Source of the DNA: an uncultured Bacillota bacterium
GTDB lineage: Bacteria > Bacillota > Dehalobacteriia > UBA7702
DNA length: 31,447 bases
Assembly (NCBI GenBank): GCA_902766525.1
Contig: CACXDX010000132.1
Location: 1-31,447, forward strand
Direction of reading: 5' to 3'
Shown: piece after piece, positions 23,195 to 30,586 of the stretch
How positions within the stretch are numbered: position 1 is the first letter of the stretch
Layout of the letters: every line of letters starts with the position of its first letter
Notes under the pieces: generated by a model
What the model saw: the letters and a program-made list of their open reading frames with translations, nothing else
Told to the model about the DNA's origin: nothing
Databases searched by the model: none
Program-made: the position numbers and the translations under genes

Positions 23195-24442
23195 ATGGTC
23201 TTTGTAAAAGCGTTTCGGGCTATTCGTCCCGCCGAAAATCTTGCCGCTGATGTTTCCGCACTTCCTTATGACGTTATGAACAGAGCGGAGGCAAAAATAA
23301 TGGCGGAGGGAAATGATCTTTCGATTCTTCATGTCACAAGAGCGGAAATCGATGTTCCCGATTCAGTCGGCGACTATGATGATGCCGTTTATAAAAAAGC
23401 AAAGGATAATCTGCTTTCTTTTTTGGAAAAAGGCGTTTTGATCAAAGAAGATGCTCCCGTCTATTACATTTATCGTGAAGTTATGGGCGATACCTGCCAA
23501 ACCGGTATCGTCGCCGCTGTTTCCGTCGATGATTACGAAAAAGACCGCGTCATGAAGCATGAATTGACACGCAGAGAGAAAGAGGCAGATCGTATCCGTC
23601 ATTTTGAGGAGTGCGATTGCCAGACGGAGCCCGTTTTTTTGACCTATCGTCATCAAAATATAATCAGTGATATGACTGCAAAATGGATTCAAGATCATGC
23701 TCCGCTTTTTGATTTTCAATCCGATGACAAAGTCCGCCATATCTTGTGGTGTATTGATGATCCTTCCGTAATTGCTTCGCTTGATGAATGTTTCGGTAAA
23801 ATTGATAAAATGTACATCGCCGACGGTCATCATCGCACCGCATCCGCGGCAGCGGTTTGCCGTCATCGTAAAAAAAATCAGGGAGAACTTCCGGCTGATG
23901 ATCCCGCTCAATTTCTTATGGCCGTCATTTTCCCCGACAGTGATCTGCGGATCATGGCTTATCATCGTGTGGTTGCGCTGCCCGAAAGTTTTAACGAGAA
24001 AGATCTGTTTGACTTTTTAAAGAAAAATTTTATTGTTGAAAGAGTCGGAAAAGAGTGTCTTCCCCGTGAAAAACATCAGTTTACCATGTATTTGCGGGGA
24101 ACATGGTACTTGTTGAAGGCATCAGACGAGCTTTATTTGAATGAAGGCATCGCGTCAAATTTAGACGCGGCGGTTTTGCAGAAGAATCTGTTCGAGCCTT
24201 ACTTCGGGATCGAGGATCCCAGAGGGGATCATCGTATCGATTTTGTTGGCGGCATTCGCGGTACCGGAGAAATTATGCGTCGCTGTGATAATGAAAACAG
24301 TGTCGGATTTTGTCTTTATCCCGTTTCTATTGCCGATTTGATGAATGTTGCCGATGACGGAGAAATTATGCCGCCGAAAAGCACATGGTTTGAACCGAAG
24401 CTGAGAAGCGGATTATTCCTTTACAGTTTACAAAAGGATTAA
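23195..24442 (+). CDS. DUF1015 family protein
   Basis: A 415-residue soluble protein of the DUF1015 family: N-terminal FRAIRPAE...LPYDVMNRAEAK, then HELTRREKEADR (122-133), and the hallmark YIADGHHRTASAAA (208-220). The DGHHR motif resembles the ParB/SerK-type nucleotide-binding site, so a nucleotide-dependent small-molecule kinase activity is conceivable, but that is inference. It starts 17 bases after pyc behind AAAGGAG and ends 6 bases before sdhC, so it is in the middle of the pyc-sdh operon. This position hints at a role in C3/C4 acid or amino-acid metabolism. Confidence 0.9.
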   Translation: MVFVKAFRAIRPAENLAADVSALPYDVMNRAEAKIMAEGNDLSILHVTRAEIDVPDSVGDYDDAVYKKAKDNLLSFLEKGVLIKEDAPVYYIYREVMGDTCQTGIVAAVSVDDYEKDRVMKHELTRREKEADRIRHFEECDCQTEPVFLTYRHQNIISDMTAKWIQDHAPLFDFQSDDKVRHILWCIDDPSVIASLDECFGKIDKMYIADGHHRTASAAAVCRHRKKNQGELPADDPAQFLMAVIFPDSDLRIMAYHRVVALPESFNEKDLFDFLKKNFIVERVGKECLPREKHQFTMYLRGTWYLLKASDELYLNEGIASNLDAAVLQKNLFEPYFGIEDPRGDHRIDFVGGIRGTGEIMRRCDNENSVGFCLYPVSIADLMNVADDGEIMPPKSTWFEPKLRSGLFLYSLQKD

Positions 24443-24448
24443 AAGAAT

Positions 24449-25090
24449 ATGGAAAAGAAACAAAAAAAACAGCAAAATTATTTGCACAGCGATTTTTATA
24501 TTCGCCGCATTCATTCTCTGCTGGGGATAATTCCTATCGGCATATTTCTTTGCTTTCATCTCTTTATGAACAGTTCTGCCATTATCGGAGTGGAGGCGTG
24601 GGCCGCTGTTATTGATGGCATGCGCAGTATTCCCTTTGTAATTGTGGCGGAAATCGGAATCATCGCGATTCCCTTTATCTTTCATATCGTCTACGGTTTG
24701 TATATCGTATACTTTTCAAAGATGAATATGAAATACCAGTACTATCGCAATTGGATGTTTATCCTGCAGCGTATTACGGCGATAATTACCACTATTTTTG
24801 TTATTGAGCATGTTGTTTTTGTTCGTATCATGACAGCTTCAACGATGGATGTTATGACCGCAATGGCTCATGTCGTACAGACTCCACTCGGATTTGTTCT
24901 TGAACTGATCGGTGTTTGGGCATCGGTATTTCATTTCAGCAACGGCATTTTTACTTTTCTTATCACCTGGGGCATACTTCAGGGAGAACGACTGCAAAAA
25001 CTTTTCTCCATTTTGACGATGCTGCTTTGCGCAGGCATGTTTTTATGGACTCTGATTATTTTGATTCGTATTGCGATGATGCCGATTTAA
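24449..25090 (+). CDS. sdhC: Succinate dehydrogenase cytochrome b558 subunit
   Basis: A five-helix membrane anchor that carries two b-type haems and exchanges electrons with quinone, almost certainly menaquinone. The 213 residues align with B. subtilis SdhC throughout: FYIRRIHSLLGIIPIGIF, YYRNWMFILQRITAIIT and FHFSNG. The four haem-ligand histidines correspond to His37, His79, His121 and His162. This marks the Bacillus-type complex, whose succinate oxidation by menaquinone is helped by the proton motive force and which can run as fumarate reductase. It starts 6 bases after DUF1015 and is followed by sdhA 12 bases later. Confidence 0.96.
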   Translation: MEKKQKKQQNYLHSDFYIRRIHSLLGIIPIGIFLCFHLFMNSSAIIGVEAWAAVIDGMRSIPFVIVAEIGIIAIPFIFHIVYGLYIVYFSKMNMKYQYYRNWMFILQRITAIITTIFVIEHVVFVRIMTASTMDVMTAMAHVVQTPLGFVLELIGVWASVFHFSNGIFTFLITWGILQGERLQKLFSILTMLLCAGMFLWTLIILIRIAMMPI

Positions 25091-25102
25091 AGGAGTTTAA
25101 AT

Positions 25103-26845
25103 ATGACACCGAAAGCGATTGTCATCGGCGGCGGTTTGGCCGGGCTGATGAGTGTTATCAAATTAGTTGAAAACAATATAGATGTTGATATCATTTCTTT
25201 GGTTCCCGTCAAAAGATCTCATTCCGTATGTGCGCAGGGCGGCATCAATGCCGCATTGGATACAAAAGGGGAGGGGGACTCCGTAGAAGAACATTTTTAC
25301 GATACGATTTACGGCGGGGATTTTCTTGCTAATCAAATGCCCGTTAAAGGCATGGTTGAAGCTGCGCCGGAATTGATTTATATGTTTGACCGTATGGGCA
25401 CTCCTTTTACAAGAACTTCCGAAGGTATTTTGGATTTACGCCGCTTTGGCGGAACCAAAAAGAAAAGAACGGTTTTCGCAGGTGCCACCACGGGGCAGCA
25501 GCTGGAATATGCTCTGGATGAACAAGTCCGCCGCTATGAAGATGAAGGGAAAGTTCATAAATTTGAAGGCTGGGAATTTTTAAAAGCAGTTCTTGATGAT
25601 CGGGGTATTTGCCGGGGCTGTATTGCCCAAAATCTGGCAACGATGGAAATCAAAGCTTTTCGTGGCGACGCTCTTTTGCTTTGCACGGGCGGAGCAGGTG
25701 TTATTTACGGTAAAAGCACAAATTCATCGATCAATACAGGCAGTGCGGCTTCCATTATTTATCAACAGGGTGCGGCTTATGCCAACGGTGAATTTGTTCA
25801 GATCCATCCGACTGCAATGCTCGGTGATGATAAAACCCGTTTGATGTCCGAGTCCGCCCGCGGTGAAGGCGGTCGCGTTTGGACCTATAAAGACGGAAAA
25901 CCCTGGTATTTTCTGGAAGAAATGTATCCGAATTACGGAAATCTTGTTCCCCGGGATATCGCTTCCCGGGCGATCCATAAAGTCTGCGTCGATATGGGTC
26001 TCGGTATAGACGGGGAAAAACAGGTTTATCTTGATCTCACTCATTTGGATAAGGATTTTTTGGAACAGCGACTTGGCGGCATTTTAGAAATTTATGAAAA
26101 ATTCCATGGTGATGACCCGAAAAAAGTACCGATGAAAATTTATCCCGGTATCCATTATTTTATGGGCGGCATTCACGTTAATTGGGAACATATGACTTGT
26201 CTTACCGGTGTTTTTGCCGCCGGGGAATGTGATTATATGTACCATGGTGCCAATCGTCTCGGAGCCAATTCATTGCTTTCCGCCGTTTACAGCGGCACCG
26301 TTTGCGGTCCTGCCGCAGCTCGTTATATTCAATCTCTCGATAAACTTTCCGAGGAAGAAAGTGAAACGCTTTTTGAGAAATATTTAAGGGAAGAGCGCGC
26401 TTATGATGATGAAATCAGAATGATGGATGGGGATGAAAATCCCTATCTGCTTCATCAGGAAATGGGACAGCTCATGACGGCCAATGTCGGTATCGTTCGA
26501 TATAACAGCAAGTTGGAGAAAACCGATATCGAACTTCAGAACTATTTGGAACGTTGGCATCATATCAATATGATCGACCAGGGCAGCTATTCCAATCAGA
26601 CCGTCATGTTTGTCAAGCAGCTGAAAAATATGATGGAATTGGCCCGTGTCATTACCCTAGGTGCCTTAAGACGAAATGAAAGCCGCGGCGCCCATTATAA
26701 GCCGGATTTCCCCGATCGCCTCGATGATGAATATCTGAAGACCACAAAAGCGTTCAAAACGGAGGACGGTCCTCGGTTTGAGTGGGAAGAAGTCGATACC
26801 TCTCTCTTAGAGCCTGTACAAAGGACATATGGAGGTAAAAAATAA
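25103..26845 (+). CDS. sdhA: Succinate dehydrogenase/fumarate reductase flavoprotein
   Basis: The catalytic subunit, 580 residues, with FAD bound covalently. Visible are the dinucleotide fold GGGLAGLMS (8-16); RSHSVCAQGGINAAL, whose His is the expected FAD attachment site; GGDFLANQ; the substrate-site HPTAMLGDDKTRLMSESARGE; and NRLGANSLLSAVYSG. C-terminal NESRGAHYKPDFPDR is typical. The sequence follows B. subtilis SdhA closely across its length, not the E. coli FrdA type. AAAGGAG precedes the ATG. Its TAA stop overlaps the sdhB ATG by one base. Confidence 0.98.
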   Translation: MTPKAIVIGGGLAGLMSVIKLVENNIDVDIISLVPVKRSHSVCAQGGINAALDTKGEGDSVEEHFYDTIYGGDFLANQMPVKGMVEAAPELIYMFDRMGTPFTRTSEGILDLRRFGGTKKKRTVFAGATTGQQLEYALDEQVRRYEDEGKVHKFEGWEFLKAVLDDRGICRGCIAQNLATMEIKAFRGDALLLCTGGAGVIYGKSTNSSINTGSAASIIYQQGAAYANGEFVQIHPTAMLGDDKTRLMSESARGEGGRVWTYKDGKPWYFLEEMYPNYGNLVPRDIASRAIHKVCVDMGLGIDGEKQVYLDLTHLDKDFLEQRLGGILEIYEKFHGDDPKKVPMKIYPGIHYFMGGIHVNWEHMTCLTGVFAAGECDYMYHGANRLGANSLLSAVYSGTVCGPAAARYIQSLDKLSEEESETLFEKYLREERAYDDEIRMMDGDENPYLLHQEMGQLMTANVGIVRYNSKLEKTDIELQNYLERWHHINMIDQGSYSNQTVMFVKQLKNMMELARVITLGALRRNESRGAHYKPDFPDRLDDEYLKTTKAFKTEDGPRFEWEEVDTSLLEPVQRTYGGKK

Positions 26846-27612
26846 TGGAACAGGAATACTTCATTTTAAATATAAGACGTCAAAATGATCCGCATTCTTC
26901 CTCCTATTGGGAAGAGTTTCATATCCCTTATAAGCCGAATATGAATGTTATTTCTTCCTTGATGTACATTCAAAAGCATCCCGTCAATGCCGAAGGGAAA
27001 AGAGTTAATCCCGTTGTTTTTGAATGCAATTGTTACGAAGAAGTTTGCGGCGCCTGTACCATGGTAATCAACGGAAGACCGCGGCAAGCGTGCTCCGCGT
27101 TGATCGATAAATTTATCGATAAAGAAGGAATCGAAAAACCGATCATCATTGAACCATTAAGTAAATTTCCGACAGTACGGGATTTAATGGTTGACAGAAA
27201 AAAACTGTTTGACGGACTTAAAAAGGCAAAAACCTGGATACCGGTTGACGGATCCTTTGCTCTGGGACGAGGTCCGCGCTATGATGAGAAAAAAAGAGCT
27301 TATTCTTATCTGCTTTCACGCTGTATGACCTGCGGCTGCTGTGCGGAAGCATGTCCGAATTTCAATGAAAAAAGTGATTTTATCGGTCCACATGTTTTTC
27401 CGCAAGTTCAGCGTTTGAATATCAATCCACTGGGTGAAATGCAAAAAGATGAACGTTTAAAGGCGATCATGGCACACGGCGGTATTCAAGGATGCGGCAA
27501 TGCACAAAACTGCGCTAAGGTTTGTCCGATGCATATCCCGATTCTGAAAAGTCTCGCAGAATTAAATTTTGATGTAAATATATATGCTTTGAAAAAAATT
27601 ATCAAATGGTAA
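26845..27612 (+). CDS. sdhB: Succinate dehydrogenase/fumarate reductase iron-sulfur subunit
   Basis: The 255-residue electron-transfer subunit linking SdhA flavin to SdhC haem. The [2Fe-2S] ligands are Cys63, Cys68, Cys71 and Cys83, spaced C-x4-C-x2-C-x11-C. The C-terminal ferredoxin-like domain has SRCMTCGCCAEACPN (Cys160, 163, 166, 170) and CGNAQNCAKVCP (Cys217, 223, 227) for the [4Fe-4S] and [3Fe-4S] clusters. The start overlaps sdhA (TAATG) and GGAGG lies 10-14 bases upstream. It is the last gene of the operon; a terminator follows at once. Confidence 0.97.
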   Translation: MEQEYFILNIRRQNDPHSSSYWEEFHIPYKPNMNVISSLMYIQKHPVNAEGKRVNPVVFECNCYEEVCGACTMVINGRPRQACSALIDKFIDKEGIEKPIIIEPLSKFPTVRDLMVDRKKLFDGLKKAKTWIPVDGSFALGRGPRYDEKKRAYSYLLSRCMTCGCCAEACPNFNEKSDFIGPHVFPQVQRLNINPLGEMQKDERLKAIMAHGGIQGCGNAQNCAKVCPMHIPILKSLAELNFDVNIYALKKIIKW

Positions 27613-27614
27613 TA

Positions 27615-27650
27615 AAAAAGCCTCCGATTCGTAAAGAAACGGAGGTTTTT
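27615..27650 (+). terminator. Rho-independent terminator after sdhB
   Basis: AAGCCTCCG and CGGAGGTTT pair around a 13-base loop, with A's before and five T's after. It ends the amidohydrolase-pyc-DUF1015-sdhCAB operon. Confidence 0.85.
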
Positions 27651-28045
27651 CATTTTTAAGTGAAAAAGAAAAAAAAGAACATGACCATTTATATTGAAAA
27701 CTATTTTTTCGGGGAGTAAAACGGCTCTCAACGCGTCGGTTTTTCCGCAAAAAAGAACAAACAACGGGAAAGAAAAAAAGTGGGGTCAGATAAAAAAAAT
27801 GTAAATAGATTAAAAAGAAGAGTGAAAAGAAAACGAATCAAAGAACATTTTTAAATAATAAGAGAGAGAATCGGAAAAATATTTTTTTAAAAAAGATGAT
27901 ATCTGAATTGACCAAAAAAATATATAAAAAAGCGTCGAATAATAACAGATAAAATAACCCGTATTATTTTTATAGATTTACTTTACATAATACCTATTAT
28001 AAGAAGATGCGGATATTTTAGGGCATAAATTCCCTTTTGCACAGA
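27651..28045. other. A-tract-rich intergenic region without a recognisable gene
   Basis: About 395 bases between two convergent terminators. The plus strand carries many A-runs (for example 27669-27676, 27773-27779, 27792-27799, 27812-27816, 27889-27894, 27914-27920), some spaced near multiples of ten, which could make the DNA curved. A small inverted repeat TAATA-CC-TATTA lies at 27989-28000. I see no credible coding frame, ribosome-binding site or complete promoter. A 12-codon ATG frame at 27680-27718 has no ribosome-binding site. Confidence 0.6.
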
Positions 28046-28084
28046 TCAAAAAATAACGCGGCAGATATCATCGAGACCGCGTTA
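28046..28084 (-). terminator. Rho-independent terminator of the hfq-ynbB side
   Basis: On the minus strand TAACGCGG and CCGCGTTA pair around a 15-base loop and are followed by TTTTTT. It starts 5 bases after the stop codon of the gene at 28089. Confidence 0.82.
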
Positions 28085-28088
28085 ATGT

Positions 28089-29306
28089 TTATATGATTTC
28101 CAATTCATCTTTTAAAATATGATCAATGACAAGCTTAACATATTGAAAAGACGCGCCACCCTGAACAAAACAGATGTACGGCGGTCGAATCGGCCCGTCC
28201 GCGCTCAACTCAATGGAGGATCCTTCAACAAATCCGCCGCTGGCCATGATGATCTGATGTTCATAACCCGGCATATCCCACGGTTCCGGAATAACATGCG
28301 AATCGACGGGAGAATATTTTTGAATCCCCCGGCAAAATGATTTTATTTTTTCCGGATCGTTAAAACAAATGGCATTTACGATATCACCGCGGCGGTCATT
28401 TGTTTTCGGTATGACTTCAAAGTTCAGAGCTTCCATGATCGCTCCGATGTAGATACTTCCTTTTAAGGCTTCGGCGACAACGTGCGGAGCATTGAATATT
28501 CCCTGATATAAAAAACTGTTGCTGATCAAACTGGGGCCGACTTCTTTGCCGATACCGGGTGCGGTTAAGCGAAAGGACGCTCTTTCGATCAGATCCCCTC
28601 TTCCCACAAGATACCCGCCGGAAGGAGCAACGGTGCCGCCGGGATTTTTGATCAGAGAGCCGGCGACCAAATCCGCTCCTGCTTGCAATGGTTCCTTTTC
28701 CTCGCAAAATTCACCGTAACAGTTATCCACAAAAACGATGATTTCAGGATTGATGCCGCGAACTTTTTTGATCAGTTGTTCCATTTCCGCGATGGTTAAG
28801 GCCTTTCTGAGGCTGTATCCTTTGGAGCGTTGGATATAAAATACCTTCGTTTTCGGAGAAACGGTTTTTTTCAGATCTTCATCGCCAAAAGGATGGATTT
28901 TATAACGTATTCCCAGCTCAAGAAGGCTTCCTGTGTCATTTTTCGTTCTGCCCAAAACTTTAAAAAGCGTATCGTAAGGTTCGCCGTAAATGACCATTTC
29001 ATCATCGTTCATCAGCATGGCAAATAAAGCCAGCGTAATACTGTGAGTTCCGGAAACGATCTGCTGCCGAATGAGCGCTTCTTCACCGCAAAAAATCTCG
29101 GTATAAATTTCTTCCAGTTTATCTCTGCCGGTATCCCCCATACCGTACCCGCTTGTTAACTGAAAGTCCTGATAATTGACGCGATGACGCCGAAAAGAAG
29201 TCAGGACCTTCTCCTGATTATATGATTCAAGATAATCAAGATATTGTTTTTGATTTTGAACGGCATCCAAGCCGATTTTTTCTAATTGAGTAAAGGATTT
29301 ATTCAT
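28089..29306 (-). CDS. Methionine gamma-lyase / aluminium-resistance (YnbB) family PLP protein
   Basis: A 405-residue fold-type I pyridoxal-phosphate protein of the family found next to hfq and miaA in many Firmicutes. GYGMGDTGRDKLEEIYTEIF (54-73) is the family's N-terminal signature. VDNCYGEF (193-200) holds the cofactor-contacting Asp194, and SLIKNPGGT has the probable PLP lysine Lys220. The C-terminus shows DGPIRPPYICFVQGG. It is annotated in databases as methionine gamma-lyase-like or aluminium-resistance protein, but the true substrate is not known to me. The ribosome-binding site is weak and a terminator separates it from hfq, so some expression may come by readthrough or a separate promoter I cannot see. 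Confidence 0.93.
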   Translation of the reverse strand: MNKSFTQLEKIGLDAVQNQKQYLDYLESYNQEKVLTSFRRHRVNYQDFQLTSGYGMGDTGRDKLEEIYTEIFCGEEALIRQQIVSGTHSITLALFAMLMNDDEMVIYGEPYDTLFKVLGRTKNDTGSLLELGIRYKIHPFGDEDLKKTVSPKTKVFYIQRSKGYSLRKALTIAEMEQLIKKVRGINPEIIVFVDNCYGEFCEEKEPLQAGADLVAGSLIKNPGGTVAPSGGYLVGRGDLIERASFRLTAPGIGKEVGPSLISNSFLYQGIFNAPHVVAEALKGSIYIGAIMEALNFEVIPKTNDRRGDIVNAICFNDPEKIKSFCRGIQKYSPVDSHVIPEPWDMPGYEHQIIMASGGFVEGSSIELSADGPIRPPYICFVQGGASFQYVKLVIDHILKDELEII

Positions 29307-29325
29307 GCGTTTATTTTTAATCTCG

Positions 29326-29358
29326 AAAAAAGAAGGCGCTGTGAATGCCTTCTTTTTT
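29326..29358 (-). terminator. Rho-independent terminator between hfq and the YnbB-family gene
   Basis: AAAAAAGAAGGC and GCCTTCTTTTTT pair around a 9-base loop. With A's and T's on the two flanks it could work on either strand; here it follows hfq by 3 bases on the minus strand. Confidence 0.88.
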
Positions 29359-29361
29359 CAT

Positions 29362-29598
29362 TTAATCTTCACTTTTTTCAACATTAAAATTAATGGCTCT
29401 CGATGGCATAATTGTTGATATAGCGTGTTTATAGATCAGATTTTGTTTCCCTTCGGAATCAAGTACAACGGTAAAGTTGTCAAAGCCTTTTACATGTCCT
29501 TTTGTTTGGAAACCGTTAACAAGATAAATGACGACGGAGATACCTTCTTTTCTGACTTGATTTAAGAAATAATCTTGTAAATTGACTGTTTTTCCCAT
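29362..29598 (-). CDS. hfq: RNA chaperone Hfq
   Basis: A 78-residue Sm-like protein that forms a hexameric ring and helps small RNAs pair with mRNAs. Sm1 contains LQDYFLNQVRKEGISVVIYL with Gln8, then VNGFQTKGHVKGFDNFTVVL. The Sm2 motif LIYKHAIST holds Tyr56, Lys57 and His58 of the proximal uridine-binding site. The acidic tail (VEKSED) is short, as in Gram-positive Hfq. GGAGG is 10 bases upstream of the ATG. It follows miaA by 60 bases, the conserved miaA-hfq pair. Confidence 0.98.
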   Translation of the reverse strand: MGKTVNLQDYFLNQVRKEGISVVIYLVNGFQTKGHVKGFDNFTVVLDSEGKQNLIYKHAISTIMPSRAINFNVEKSED

Positions 29599-29658
29599 GT
29601 GACATTGACCTCCAAAATAAAATAAAACAAAATAAGGAAATGGCTTATTTAAATGTTA

Positions 29659-30585
29659 TCACTTAAAAAGTTTTTTTTCAAGCATTATTATTTCATTCAC
29701 AATATTTTTTTTATCGGTTTCAGTGTTAATCTCAAACCAATGGATCCTCGGATCCCTTTTAAACCAGGTTATTTGTCGTTTGGCAAAATGGCGTGTGTTT
29801 TTTTTAAGAATTTCTTTGGCTGTTTCTTCATCATATTCTCCCTCGAAGATCGGCAGGATCTCCTTATAACCGAGGGCAGAGAGGGCATTTCCGTTTTTGG
29901 GATATCCCATTGCCAAAAGATCGGCAACTTCATGAACAAGCCCCTCTTTAAACATTTGATCGACCCGTTTTTCGATCCTTTGATAAAGCACGGCTCTATC
30001 CGTATTCAATCCGCAGATCAAAGCGTTATAAGGACAGGCCCAAGGATCACCGGAAAATTCTTCCAGATCGTATTTCATTTCCAATGCTCTCACGATTCTT
30101 TGCAGATCATGCGGATGAATCTTCTCGGCGCGGCGTGGAAATTTATTCTTCAGCATCTCGTAAAGAGCGCCTTCTCCCCTTTCCTCTTCGATTTTTTTTA
30201 GTTCTTCTCTTTTATCCGGATCATTGGCGGGAGAATCGGAAAGATCGTAGCTTTCATTGAGTACAGCGTGAATGTATAAGCCGCTGCCGCCGCAAAGGAT
30301 CGGGATATTTCTCCTGTTCAGTACGGCATCAATTGATGCTTTGGCATCGATCTGGTATCTGCCGATATTATATTCGGTCTCCGGGCCGACGATATCAAGA
30401 AGATGATGAGGGATTCCCTTGCGTTCTTCCGCTTTTATTTTAGCGGTACCGATATTTAAGCCCCTGTATACCTGGGCTGAATCGGCGGAAATGATTTCCC
30501 CGTGCAGCCTTGCGGCGATTTCCACGGCGATCTCGCTTTTTCCCGTTGCCGTCGGTCCGACAATAGCGATAAGCTTATCTTTCAT
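29659..30585 (-). CDS. miaA: tRNA dimethylallyltransferase
   Basis: This enzyme adds a dimethylallyl group to N6 of A37 in tRNAs that read codons starting with U. P-loop GPTATGKS (10-17), ISADSAQVYRGLNIGTAK (32-49) with catalytic Asp35, GGSGLYIHAVL, and the C-terminal KKNTRHFAKRQITWFKRD are all present. The 308 residues are a normal length. It begins one base after the mutL stop codon (TGACATG) with AAGGA upstream, so it is coupled to mutL. Confidence 0.98.
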   Translation of the reverse strand: MKDKLIAIVGPTATGKSEIAVEIAARLHGEIISADSAQVYRGLNIGTAKIKAEERKGIPHHLLDIVGPETEYNIGRYQIDAKASIDAVLNRRNIPILCGGSGLYIHAVLNESYDLSDSPANDPDKREELKKIEEERGEGALYEMLKNKFPRRAEKIHPHDLQRIVRALEMKYDLEEFSGDPWACPYNALICGLNTDRAVLYQRIEKRVDQMFKEGLVHEVADLLAMGYPKNGNALSALGYKEILPIFEGEYDEETAKEILKKNTRHFAKRQITWFKRDPRIHWFEINTETDKKNIVNEIIMLEKKLFK

Positions 30586-30586
30586 G

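Noticed and set aside
27680..27718. A 12-codon frame after sdhB as a small gene
   Set aside because: No ribosome-binding site and no resemblance I can defend.
27780..27790. GTGGGGTCAGA as a trace of a REP-type or transposase-associated repeat
   Set aside because: A single short copy without an inverted partner or transposase gene; chance is more likely.
27908..27925. TTGACC and TATATA as a promoter in the intergenic gap
   Set aside because: Only about 6 bases separate the boxes; not a workable promoter, and no gene follows on that strand.
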